Source of the DNA: an uncultured Algibacter sp.
GTDB lineage: Bacteria > Bacteroidota > Bacteroidia > Flavobacteriales > Flavobacteriaceae
DNA: 48,230 nucleotides
Direction of reading: 5' to 3'
NCBI GenBank assembly: GCA_947499935.1
Contig: CANMQH010000025.1
Span: forward strand, 1-48,230
Numbering within the stretch: the first letter of the stretch is position 1; each line of letters opens with the position of its first letter. The notes beneath the pieces were generated by a model that was given only the letters and a program-made list of their open reading frames with translations, had not been told where the DNA came from and ran no database searches. The position numbers were made by a program, and so were the translations under genes. This document shows positions 34,735 through 42,372 of this stretch, in pieces.

Positions 34735-34935
34735 TTATCTCGGACCAATCATACTAAATGGATAATTAGAGTTTGCTCCTCTAGCATTGCTAGTATCTGA
34801 AATATTATAATTAGTTCGCGAAATATTAGATTTTAACCTATCATTAGAATTACTAGGATCTTTAATTCCAAAAGTACGTTCTAAAGTTATTTCTCCTAAT
34901 AGTTTTAAGCCGTTCCATTTTACAGTATGAGTCAT
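34735..34935 (-). CDS. 66-aa peptide-locus protein, possible second secreted peptide or immunity factor
   Basis: It starts one base after the HlyD stop, so it is almost surely translationally coupled to the transporter operon. The first ~24 residues (MTHTVKWNGLKLLGEITLER) are regular and amphipathic. The rest is polar and rich in Asn, Ser and Arg (SNISRTNYNISDTSNARGAN) and ends SNYPFSMIGPR. There is no double-glycine site, membrane helix or known domain. The Asn/Arg/Tyr/Pro-rich tail recalls the core of the precursor at 38597, so it may be a second substrate with a different leader. Immunity or chaperone roles are alternatives. Confidence 0.55.
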   Translation of the reverse strand: MTHTVKWNGLKLLGEITLERTFGIKDPSNSNDRLKSNISRTNYNISDTSNARGANSNYPFSMIGPR

Positions 34936-34936
34936 A

Positions 34937-36220
34937 TTAATTAAAAATATCCTTAATTGGGTATAATAATCTTTCTAATAATGTGATTTCATCAACTATT
35001 ATCTCAGCTTCGCCTTCCATTTTTTGTTTAAATTCTATAACCTTATTATATGAAGTTATTAATGAGTTTAGCTCTACAATTGCAATGTATTCAGAAGTTT
35101 CAGCTTTTGGAATATTTGATATTGAAATTATTTTTCCTTTTAATTTACCCCATTCTTGATAAGGATAATTTCTTAATTTAATTAAGACATTTTGTCCCGA
35201 TTTAACTTTTCCTGAATTGTTAATAGGTACCAGTACTCTGCCAATTAATCCATTTAGCTCATTAGGGACTATTGTAAATACAATTTCATTTGTTTTTATA
35301 TCTTGATATTGGTGCCAAATATCAAAAAGTGTTAATTTGCCATTTATAGGACTTGATAATACATATTTTTGCTCCCATTCTTTAATACTGTTTATTAATT
35401 CCTGTTTAGATTGTTCTAAATTTTGATTTAAAAAAATTAATGAATTTTCATTTTTGATTGAAGTTTGCGTTAGGTCATCTTGAGAAATTAGAACATTGCT
35501 TTTTTTATTTTCAATAATAGATTTTAGCTCTTGATATTTTTCTTTAGCTTTTAAATACATGGATTGATTATTTATATAGTCAATTTCTGAAATAATTCCT
35601 TTTTTATAAAGCTCAGTATTTTTAATAAAAATTTTTTTTGTATTGGCGACTTGCAATCTATAGTGTTGTAATCTATCTAAATTATTTTTCAAACTTTTCT
35701 GTTTGGAAATCATTTGTAAATTGTAATTATCGATTCTATTTTTTTCTGGATTAAGTACAACATGGTTAAGATAATTTTGGTAGCTTAATCTAAAATTATT
35801 GTAAATCCTTTGTACTTCGCCCAGTTCCACGTCTGAATTAAGAATTGTACTTAACGAATCAAAATCTTTAACTGTTGGTACGAATAATTTTAAATAAGAT
35901 TTAACACTTTTAATATCATCAAAATTTGCATTATTTTTAATAACGCCTAAAACATCTGATTTTAAAACCTTTTGATTTTCCTTAGCATTTATTTGTGTTA
36001 AAATACCACTAGATTTTGCAATAATATTTACAGGAGGATTTTTAGACGTAACAACAATAGAGGCATTAATAACATCATTGTATTTAATGATAGAAGTTAA
36101 AAAAATTAACATCATTATTATTATAAAAATTAATATATTTCCAAACCTTGTAATCCAGTGAGGTTGCCTTTTTAAAACATCATTAGTCTCTTCACTTAAA
36201 TCAAGGTTTTCTATATTCAT
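34937..36220 (-). CDS. HlyD-family membrane fusion protein for peptide export
   Basis: A 427-aa periplasmic adaptor. A single N-terminal membrane helix (ILIFIIIMMLIFLTSII) follows a short cytosolic tail that includes QPHWITRFGN. A first lipoyl half-motif (INASIVVTSKNPPVNIIAKS) is followed by a long coiled coil (about 150-290, SLKNNLDRLQHYRLQVANTK). The second lipoyl part (YVLSSPINGKLTLFDIWHQY) is followed by the beta domain (GLIGRVLVPINNSGKVKSGQ). It bridges the C39-ABC transporter in the inner membrane to an outer-membrane channel, which must be encoded elsewhere. It begins one base after the transporter stop. Confidence 0.9.
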   Translation of the reverse strand: MNIENLDLSEETNDVLKRQPHWITRFGNILIFIIIMMLIFLTSIIKYNDVINASIVVTSKNPPVNIIAKSSGILTQINAKENQKVLKSDVLGVIKNNANFDDIKSVKSYLKLFVPTVKDFDSLSTILNSDVELGEVQRIYNNFRLSYQNYLNHVVLNPEKNRIDNYNLQMISKQKSLKNNLDRLQHYRLQVANTKKIFIKNTELYKKGIISEIDYINNQSMYLKAKEKYQELKSIIENKKSNVLISQDDLTQTSIKNENSLIFLNQNLEQSKQELINSIKEWEQKYVLSSPINGKLTLFDIWHQYQDIKTNEIVFTIVPNELNGLIGRVLVPINNSGKVKSGQNVLIKLRNYPYQEWGKLKGKIISISNIPKAETSEYIAIVELNSLITSYNKVIEFKQKMEGEAEIIVDEITLLERLLYPIKDIFN

Positions 36221-36221
36221 T

Positions 36222-38420
36222 TTAAGCTCCTAATTCTAATTGATTTTTAACTAAATCATAATATGCCCCTTTTTTTGAGGTTAGCGCTTTATGGTTTCCT
36301 TTTTCAATTAATTTTCCTTTTTCCATAACAATAATTTGATCTGCGTTTTTTACAGTGCTTAAACGATGAGCAATAATAATTACTGTTCTTCCTTGAAAAA
36401 AGTTGTTTAATTTTTCCATTATATTTTTTTCGTTATTTGAATCTAAAGCACTTGTTGCTTCATCAAACATTAAATATCTAGGGTTTTTATATATTGCTCT
36501 AGCAATTAAAATTCTTTGTTTTTCACCTCCGCTAAGACCAATTCCACTTTCTCCTATTTTTGTATTTATACTAGATGGTAATTTATCAATAACCTCTTTT
36601 AAATTAGCAATATTTATAGCTTTTTTAAGCCTCTCTTTATCTAAAGGGGTGTCAGAATCAGATTCTGTTATATTTCTTAATATGGTATCATTAAATATGT
36701 AACCGTCTTGCATAACTACTCCACATTTTTCTCTCCAAGACTTTTCATTTATACTATTAATATTCTTATCATTAATATAAATATTGCCACTTTCAATTTT
36801 GTAAAACTTTAAGAGAAGCTTAAGCAAGGTGGTTTTACCACTTCCGCTAGTTCCCACAATTGCAGTTATTTTATTTTTAGGTATATGTAAATTAATATTT
36901 TCTAATACATTATTATAGCTATTATAAGAAAAAGAAAGTTTTTTTATTTCTATATCTAAAGTAACATTATCTTCAATTTCTTCAATTAGATTAAGATTTA
37001 TAATTTCGTCAGGTATTTTATGGATTTCATCTAGTCGTTCTAGTGAGATTTTAGCATCTTGTCCAGTTTGAAGGAAAGAAATAAAGTCATTTAAAGGGAG
37101 ATTTAATTGACCAATAATATACTGAATTGCAAGCATCATACCCAAACTAAGGCTTCCTGAGATTACAGCTTTAGCCGAAATAAACGTGATAATAATATTC
37201 TTAAATTCGTTTATAAAAAATGCTCCTGAAGTTTGTTTTTGAGATAGACTTAAACCTTTTATTGATGTTTTAAAAAGTCTTATTTGAACATTTTCCCATT
37301 CCCAACGTCTTCTTCTTCCAGAGCCATTCAATTTAATTTCTTGCATGCCATATATCAATTGATATAGAGTATTATGCTTATCTGCAGATTCTCTAAACTC
37401 TCTGTAATCTAATTCAGCTCTAGTTTTTAAAAATAAAATAGACCACCATATATAAATTACAGAGCCAACTGTAAAAACTAATAATATTGTTATATTGTAA
37501 TAAGCAAGAACAATACCAAATATAATTATATTAACTAGAGAAAATAAAGTATTTAACGTTGTGGATGATAAAAATTCTTCGATCCGCATATGATCAGCAA
37601 TTCGTTGCATGATGTCTCCAGTATTTTTCGTGTCAAAAAAAGATATGGGGAGTCTCATTAATTTCCTCAAAAAAGAACTTATAAGTCTAATATTAATTCT
37701 ACTTGTAATGTGTAATAATAGCCAACTTCTTAAAATTTGAACTGTAGTAAGAGAAAAAAATAATATTAATTGGCCAATTAATATTAAATAAATAAAATTA
37801 AGGTTTTCATAATTTATACCATAATCTATAACTGATTGAGTTAGAAAAGGTAAAAAAAGCTGCAAAATACTACCAATTATTAAACCTAACAATAATTGAT
37901 ATAAACCTTTTTTATGGGGCTTGAAATGTAATAAAAATATTTTTAGATTATAATTTTCTACAGGGTCTTGTTCTTTTTTATAAAACTCTGGTGATGGTTC
38001 TAACAAAAGTAAATTACCCGATTTGGTGTTTTTTGACAACCAGCCTCTTTTAAATTCTTCATGACTATAATTAATAATTCCAAAAGCAGGATCCCCACAA
38101 ATAACCTTTTTTTTATTTATATCATAAATTACTATAAAATGGTTTTCTTTCCAATGTGCTATACATGGCAAGGGTACATCATCTCTTAATTCATTAAAGG
38201 GTAATGAAACAGGTAGTGAATGTAAACCAATTTTTTCCGAAGCATCATTAAGTCCATAAAGTGATGTCCCTAACTTATTAATATTGCAATAGTTTTTTAA
38301 CGTATCTATAGTATAATACTTACCATGAAATTGAGAAATTATTTTTAAACAAGTAGGCCCGCAATCCATTTGATCATGTTGTCTAAAAAAAGGATGTTTT
38401 TTTTTAAATAATCTTAACAA
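36222..38420 (-). CDS. C39-peptidase-containing ABC transporter (PCAT)
   Basis: A 732-aa processing and export transporter. The N-terminal C39 domain has QMDCGPTCL (catalytic Cys20), HWKENHFIVIYD (His94) and ICGDP (Asp110), so the full protease triad is present. A six-helix ABC membrane domain occupies about 160-440 (GLIIGSILQLFLPFLTQSVI). The ATPase has Walker A GTSGSGKTT (about 520), signature LSGGEKQR (about 630), Walker B YLMFDEATSALD and the HRLSTVKNADQI H-loop. Such proteins cut a leader after Gly-Gly and pump out the core peptide. The start appears to be TTG at 38420. A -7 box lies 29 bases upstream, and the divergent precursor gene starts 177 bases away. Confidence 0.93.
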   Translation of the reverse strand: MLRLFKKKHPFFRQHDQMDCGPTCLKIISQFHGKYYTIDTLKNYCNINKLGTSLYGLNDASEKIGLHSLPVSLPFNELRDDVPLPCIAHWKENHFIVIYDINKKKVICGDPAFGIINYSHEEFKRGWLSKNTKSGNLLLLEPSPEFYKKEQDPVENYNLKIFLLHFKPHKKGLYQLLLGLIIGSILQLFLPFLTQSVIDYGINYENLNFIYLILIGQLILFFSLTTVQILRSWLLLHITSRINIRLISSFLRKLMRLPISFFDTKNTGDIMQRIADHMRIEEFLSSTTLNTLFSLVNIIIFGIVLAYYNITILLVFTVGSVIYIWWSILFLKTRAELDYREFRESADKHNTLYQLIYGMQEIKLNGSGRRRRWEWENVQIRLFKTSIKGLSLSQKQTSGAFFINEFKNIIITFISAKAVISGSLSLGMMLAIQYIIGQLNLPLNDFISFLQTGQDAKISLERLDEIHKIPDEIINLNLIEEIEDNVTLDIEIKKLSFSYNSYNNVLENINLHIPKNKITAIVGTSGSGKTTLLKLLLKFYKIESGNIYINDKNINSINEKSWREKCGVVMQDGYIFNDTILRNITESDSDTPLDKERLKKAINIANLKEVIDKLPSSINTKIGESGIGLSGGEKQRILIARAIYKNPRYLMFDEATSALDSNNEKNIMEKLNNFFQGRTVIIIAHRLSTVKNADQIIVMEKGKLIEKGNHKALTSKKGAYYDLVKNQLELGA

Positions 38421-38448
38421 AATAGATTCTATTTTTAATGTAAAACTA

Positions 38449-38456
38449 CAAACTTA
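38449..38456 (-). promoter_or_regulatory. -7 box of the peptide-transporter operon
   Basis: The minus strand reads TAAGTTTG (TAnnTTTG), 29 bases upstream of the transporter start. It faces the plus-strand precursor promoter at 38533, forming one divergent control region. Confidence 0.5.
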
Positions 38457-38504
38457 AAATTAGTTTATTTAAATTAGAACTAATATATATACAAATAAAA
38501 CATT

Positions 38505-38540
38505 AACTTAATTTTAACTTAATTTTAACTTTTAATTTTG
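38505..38540 (+). promoter_or_regulatory. Precursor-gene promoter with tandem 11-base repeats
   Basis: TAATTTTG at 38533-38540 matches TAnnTTTG and is 57 bases before the precursor ATG. Immediately upstream are two perfect AACTTAATTTT units (38505-38526) and a partial third, a candidate activator site or slippage tract. No TTG -33 is visible, which would suit activator dependence. Confidence 0.5.
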
Positions 38541-38596
38541 GTAAGACGCAATAATAATTTTTAGTTTAGACTGATAATCAATAACTTAAAATAATT

Positions 38597-38758
38597 ATGA
38601 AAAAATCATTAAAAAAAGAAACAAGCATTTCGAAATTTTCAACAAAGGAAATTACTTCTGAAAGTAATTTACTAAACGCTCAAGGTGGAGGTGCATATCT
38701 TACTTATCCGCCAAATCGAGCTTACAATAGTGGTAGAAGAAATGGCGGTAGAAGGTAA
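38597..38758 (+). CDS. Double-glycine-leader peptide precursor (53 aa)
   Basis: A short gene, ATG 38597 to TAA 38758. The leader MKKSLKKETSISKFSTKEIT is Lys/Ser-rich and amphipathic, followed by SESNLLNAQGG, a double-glycine cut site preceded by Leu-Leu and Ala as in C39-processed leaders. The predicted core of about 22 residues starts GAYLTYPPNRAYNSG and ends RRNGGRR: no Cys, four Arg, three Tyr, high Gly/Asn, strongly cationic. A third Gly at the cut allows either GG|G or GGG|A. It is divergent from a complete C39-ABC/HlyD operon. No modifying enzyme is visible nearby, so the product may be an unmodified antimicrobial or signal peptide. Similar 'GG' natural-product precursors occur in Bacteroidota, but this core was not recognised. 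Confidence 0.8.
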   Translation: MKKSLKKETSISKFSTKEITSESNLLNAQGGGAYLTYPPNRAYNSGRRNGGRR

Positions 38759-38826
38759 TTATTTATCTTAAAAATGTCTAATCCTAAATAATTAATACAA
38801 TTTATTAAAGGATTAAACGTATTAAT

Positions 38827-38860
38827 AAAAGTTTAATAATCTATTGATTATTAAACTTTT
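38827..38860 (+). terminator. Intrinsic terminator after the precursor gene
   Basis: AAAAGTTTAATAATC (38827-38841) pairs perfectly with GATTATTAAACTTTT (38846-38860) around TATT, followed by T-rich sequence. It lies 68 bases after the precursor stop and isolates it as a one-gene transcript. The 220 bases beyond hold no recognisable gene. Confidence 0.9.
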
Positions 38861-39079
38861 TATGTTTTATATTTCTTTTTAGTATATATATGTGTAATGC
38901 TATCATAGTATTAGGGAAATTCCTTAGACTCAGTTTAGACATATAGCTTCGTGCAAAATTTAAAAAAAACATTTGTGCTATTGTAAAATACAATTCTTCA
39001 TTTAAATATAATAACACTAATTACTTAATATAATTTACCTAATCCTTATCTTTATAACTTAAATTATGAGGATTAAAAC

Positions 39080-39649
39080 TTGGAACAGATAAAAACTTAC
39101 TTAGATCAAATTGCTACCATATCTAAACAAGACTGGGACTTATTTACATCAAAATTACAGCGTCGGGTTATTGAGAAAAAAGAAGTTTTTTTAAAATGTA
39201 ACGCTGTAGAAAACCATATCTCTTTTATAGAATCTGGTGTGGTACGCTTGTATATTCCTAAAGAAAACCCTGAAAAAGAAATTACTTTCGGATTTAGTTT
39301 TAAAAATCAATTTGTTAGTGCTTACGATTCGTTTTTAACGCAAAAACCTTCAGCCTATCAATTACAAGCCCTTACTAAAACAACCATATTAAGTGTTACT
39401 TATAGCGATTTGCAAATAGTTTATAAAACCACGCAAATAGGTAATCTTATTGGACGGTTAACTGCCGAACGTCTTTTTTTAATAAAATCCAATCGCGAAC
39501 AAGATTTATTAAATCTCACTGCAGAAGAACGTTATATTAAGTTGTTTAAAGAACGTCCAGAACTTTTAAAGGTAATTCCGTTAAAATACATTAGTTCTTA
39601 TATTGGTGTTACCGCGCAGGCTTTAAGTAGAATTAGAAAGCGTTTGTAA
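39080..39649 (+). CDS. Crp/Fnr-family transcription regulator
   Basis: A 189-aa protein of the short Bacteroidota Crp-like group. The cyclic-nucleotide-binding-type beta barrel is recognised by RRVIEKKEVFLKCNAVENHI, SFIESGVVRLYIPKENPEKE and ITFGFSFKNQFVSAYDSFLT. The long helix ERLFLIKSNREQDLLNLTAE follows, and the HTH is represented by LKYISSYIGVTAQALSRIRK. Key cAMP-binding residues are not obvious, so the ligand is unknown. The start is TTG. It directly precedes a desaturase gene, but that gene has its own promoter, so joint regulation is only possible. Confidence 0.85.
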   Translation: MEQIKTYLDQIATISKQDWDLFTSKLQRRVIEKKEVFLKCNAVENHISFIESGVVRLYIPKENPEKEITFGFSFKNQFVSAYDSFLTQKPSAYQLQALTKTTILSVTYSDLQIVYKTTQIGNLIGRLTAERLFLIKSNREQDLLNLTAEERYIKLFKERPELLKVIPLKYISSYIGVTAQALSRIRKRL

Positions 39650-39674
39650 TACGCGTTTTATTGATTTAGATTCA

Positions 39675-39705
39675 TTGTTTTATGAGTTTCATCAAATTAT
39701 CTTTG
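39675..39705 (+). promoter_or_regulatory. Promoter of the desaturase gene
   Basis: TTG at 39675-39677, a 20-base spacer and TATCTTTG at 39698-39705 fit the Bacteroidota -33/-7 pattern exactly. It places the start of transcription a few bases before ATG 39717 and argues against the longer reading frame starting at 39675. Confidence 0.75.
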
Positions 39706-39716
39706 TAAAAAAAACT

Positions 39717-40472
39717 ATGATTATAATAATTTTCATTTTAGTACTCTGGTATGGAAGCTTATTTTTTCAATCTTTCTTTTTACATCGTTATGCAGCGCAC
39801 CAAGTATTTACAATGTCTAAAACCATGGAACGTATTACTTTTGTTTTAACTTGGGTTTTTCAAGGAGCAAGTTATTTAAGCGCTTATGGTTATGGTATTA
39901 TGCACCGCATGCATCATGCTTACACAGATACAGAAAAGGACCCACATTCGCCATCTTATGATGCTAATTTATTTGCTATGATGTGGAAAACTAAAACAGT
40001 TTATCAAGATATAAATAAACAACGCATAGCTGTTGATGAACGTTTTACCAAAAATGTTCCGCAATGGAAATCGTTTGATAATTTTGCAAGTTCTCGATTT
40101 TCTAGATTACTTTGGATTGTACTCTATATATTATTTTTTGTTTATTTTACAACAGCGACTTGGCAATGGTTACTTTTACCAATAGCCTTTTTAATGGCGC
40201 CTATTCATGGTGTTATTATTAATTGGTTTGGACATGTTTATGGTTATGTAAATTATAAAATGAAGAATACCAGTAAAAATCTTTTCCGTTTTGATTTTTT
40301 AATGATGGGTGAAGGGTATCATAATAATCATCATAAACACGCTAGTAGTCCTAATTTTGGTGTTAAATGGTATGAGGTTGATATTACCTATTTAATTATT
40401 AAGGTATTAAATGCCTTTGGGTTTATTAAATTAAAATCAAAAAAGATTAACACATTCAATTCTGTACTTTAA
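39717..40472 (+). CDS. Acyl-lipid/acyl-CoA desaturase
   Basis: I chose the start at 39717 (MIIIIFILVLWYGS, 251 aa) because the promoter box lies inside the upstream extension. It is a membrane-bound di-iron desaturase that inserts a double bond in acyl chains. All three His boxes are present: HRYAAH, HRMHH (in GIMHRMHHAYTDTEKDPHSP) and GEGYHNNHHKH. Four membrane helices are arranged in the usual pairs, for example LLWIVLYILFFVYFTTATW. Length and motif spacing are normal for bacterial Delta9-type desaturases. A Crp-like regulator gene lies upstream; a role in adjusting membrane fluidity in the cold would fit the nearby cold-shock gene, but that is inference. Confidence 0.9.
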   Translation: MIIIIFILVLWYGSLFFQSFFLHRYAAHQVFTMSKTMERITFVLTWVFQGASYLSAYGYGIMHRMHHAYTDTEKDPHSPSYDANLFAMMWKTKTVYQDINKQRIAVDERFTKNVPQWKSFDNFASSRFSRLLWIVLYILFFVYFTTATWQWLLLPIAFLMAPIHGVIINWFGHVYGYVNYKMKNTSKNLFRFDFLMMGEGYHNNHHKHASSPNFGVKWYEVDITYLIIKVLNAFGFIKLKSKKINTFNSVL

Positions 40473-40509
40473 AGCTTATTTGGTATTTCACATTCTAATT
40501 CAAAATGCA

Positions 40510-40534
40510 AAAAGCCCATCATAGATGGGCTTTT
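40510..40534. terminator. Bidirectional terminator between desaturase and cold-shock genes
   Basis: AAAAGCCCATC (40510) pairs with GATGGGCTTTT (40524-40534) around ATA, with A and T runs outside, so it can end both converging genes. Confidence 0.9.
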
Positions 40535-40557
40535 GTAAAACTCTACGTATTTATTAT

Positions 40558-40749
40558 TTAAATAACTTTTACGTTTACTGCGTTCAATCCTTTGTTACCT
40601 TCTTGTAGGTCAAATTCAACAACATCTCCTTCACGTACTTCATCTACTAATCCTGAAATATGTACAAAATGATCTTTGTCAACGCCTTCTTCTGTGATAA
40701 ATCCAAATCCTTTAGCGTCATTGAAAAACTTTACTGTTCCTTTACTCAT
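40558..40749 (-). CDS. Cold-shock domain protein
   Basis: A 63-aa single CSD RNA/DNA chaperone of the CspA family. GTVKFFNDAKGFGFITEEG holds RNP1 (KGFGFI), and DKDHFVHISGL holds RNP2 in the form FVHIS. The end (GDVVEFDLQEGNKGLNAVNV) matches the usual core. The size is normal. A TATCTTTG box lies 27 bases upstream of the start. Confidence 0.95.
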   Translation of the reverse strand: MSKGTVKFFNDAKGFGFITEEGVDKDHFVHISGLVDEVREGDVVEFDLQEGNKGLNAVNVKVI

Positions 40750-40775
40750 TGTAATATATTTAATTTATTAAAATT

Positions 40776-40783
40776 CAAAGATA
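40776..40783 (-). promoter_or_regulatory. -7 box of the cold-shock gene
   Basis: The minus strand reads TATCTTTG, a perfect TAnnTTTG box, 27 bases before the start codon. No -33 TTG was found. Confidence 0.5.
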
Positions 40784-40805
40784 GTGCCATTAATTGAAAA
40801 AACAC

Positions 40806-42341
40806 CTACCAATCAATTGGAAAATAATCTTTTAAAAATTTACCGCACCAATGCTTGCCTGTATTTATACCATCAATTAATGGGTCCATCACCCTAGCAG
40901 CACCATCTACGATGTCTAACGGAGGCTGAAAATCATGAACATCCACCTTTATTTTTGATAACTCAACAGGATCTTCGTCAGTTACCCAACCCGTATCTAC
41001 AGCATTCATATAAATACCAGATTTAGCAAAAGTTCCCGCTGCAGTATGTGTTAGCATATTTAAAGCGGCTTTGGCCATATTAGTATGAGGGTGACGGTCT
41101 TCTTTCTTAAAACGATGGAACTTACCTTCCATAGCCGAAACATTAATAATATGTTTTTTACCCGTGTTTTCTTTTTTCATGATATGTGACAAACGATTAC
41201 ATAACACAAATGGCGCTACAGAATTAACTAATTGCACTTCTACCATTTCGGTAGTTTCTATTTGTCCCAAAGTTAATCTCCAACTATTGGTTTTACGCAA
41301 ATCTACTTGTTGTAAATCGGCATCTAATTCCCCTTCAGGAAATACATCTTTGGTTTGTAAAGCATTATCAAAACTATACGGGATTTGTGACAACTCTGCA
41401 GATTTACGTAATCCAATACCAGGCTCGGGTCCATGCCACGTTACAGGCAATATGTTATTAGGGTTTGTTTTAGAGGTTTCTATACTTAAATCTGATAATT
41501 CTTGTAAACAACTGGTGTGGTCTTGTAATAATTTTTGTGCTAATTTTGGTAATTGAGATACAGGTATTTTTTCGTTTTCCATAAGATGAAAATAAAAGCC
41601 TGAAGGCCTGCGAACGGTTTGCGCAGCATTATTGATTAAAATATCTAACCTATCGTATTTTTGCTCAATGTAATTACAAAAAATTTCCACACTAGGGATA
41701 TGTCTTAAATCTAATCCATGTATGTGCAATCTATCATTCCATTGACTATAATCATCTTCTTTAGAAAATCGAATAGCAGAATCTGCAGGAAAACGCGTGG
41801 TTGCTATAACGGTTGCTCCCGAACGTAATAACATTAATGTAATATGATATCCTATTTTTAAACGAGACCCTGTAATTACTGCAACTTGATCTGTTAAATC
41901 CGCTGTTTGAAAACGCTTGCTATAATTTAAATCACCACAATCTGTACACATCGTATCATAAAAATGATGTAGTTTGGTATATACCGTTTTGCATACATAA
42001 CAATTTCTTGGTGATTTTAATTCTGATGTTTCATTAGTAATGTCTTTAGCTGCTAATAATTTTGGTGCAGAAAAAACGGTAGCCTCTCTTGCTGACCGTA
42101 TGCCTGTTTCTTTACGAGCATGCTTATCTCTAGCAATCATTTTACGTTTAGCAGCCTTTTTAGCGTCTTTTCTACGACGCTGGAATTCATCACGATTAGG
42201 TCTAGACAGCGCTCCTGTTACTTTCATTAATTCTACCCTTTTGTCTTCCGGTAATTCAAAGAGCTGATCGGTATCATTAAGTAAATTTTGTAGCGTTTCA
42301 ATGCAGGAATTAATATCTTCACTAGAAATATTTTTACTCAT
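40806..42341 (-). CDS. SDR-family protein with N-terminal zinc-ribbon-like extension
   Basis: A 511-aa protein. Residues 1 to about 100 are helical and basic ([20 protein letters not shown]). A CYVC...CTDC pair at about residues 118-138 could bind zinc. From about 150 a Rossmann short-chain dehydrogenase/reductase domain begins: [20 protein letters not shown] (cofactor loop), [17 protein letters not shown] and [11 protein letters not shown]. Where the family's catalytic Tyr should stand (YxxxK), the sequence is [11 protein letters not shown], so only Lys remains. This suggests altered or no redox activity. A large insert (about 250-340) separates NNAA from the C-terminal part. The gene is followed 31 bases upstream by a DEAD-box helicase gene in the same direction. 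Reaction unknown. Confidence 0.75.
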   Translation of the reverse strand: MSKNISSEDINSCIETLQNLLNDTDQLFELPEDKRVELMKVTGALSRPNRDEFQRRRKDAKKAAKRKMIARDKHARKETGIRSAREATVFSAPKLLAAKDITNETSELKSPRNCYVCKTVYTKLHHFYDTMCTDCGDLNYSKRFQTADLTDQVAVITGSRLKIGYHITLMLLRSGATVIATTRFPADSAIRFSKEDDYSQWNDRLHIHGLDLRHIPSVEIFCNYIEQKYDRLDILINNAAQTVRRPSGFYFHLMENEKIPVSQLPKLAQKLLQDHTSCLQELSDLSIETSKTNPNNILPVTWHGPEPGIGLRKSAELSQIPYSFDNALQTKDVFPEGELDADLQQVDLRKTNSWRLTLGQIETTEMVEVQLVNSVAPFVLCNRLSHIMKKENTGKKHIINVSAMEGKFHRFKKEDRHPHTNMAKAALNMLTHTAAGTFAKSGIYMNAVDTGWVTDEDPVELSKIKVDVHDFQPPLDIVDGAARVMDPLIDGINTGKHWCGKFLKDYFPIDW

Positions 42342-42372
42342 AGAATTATATTGCTAAATATTTTTTATAAAA

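Noticed and set aside
39675-39716. Longer desaturase start with 14 extra residues
   Set aside because: A near-perfect promoter (TTG, 20 bases, TATCTTTG) lies inside the extension.
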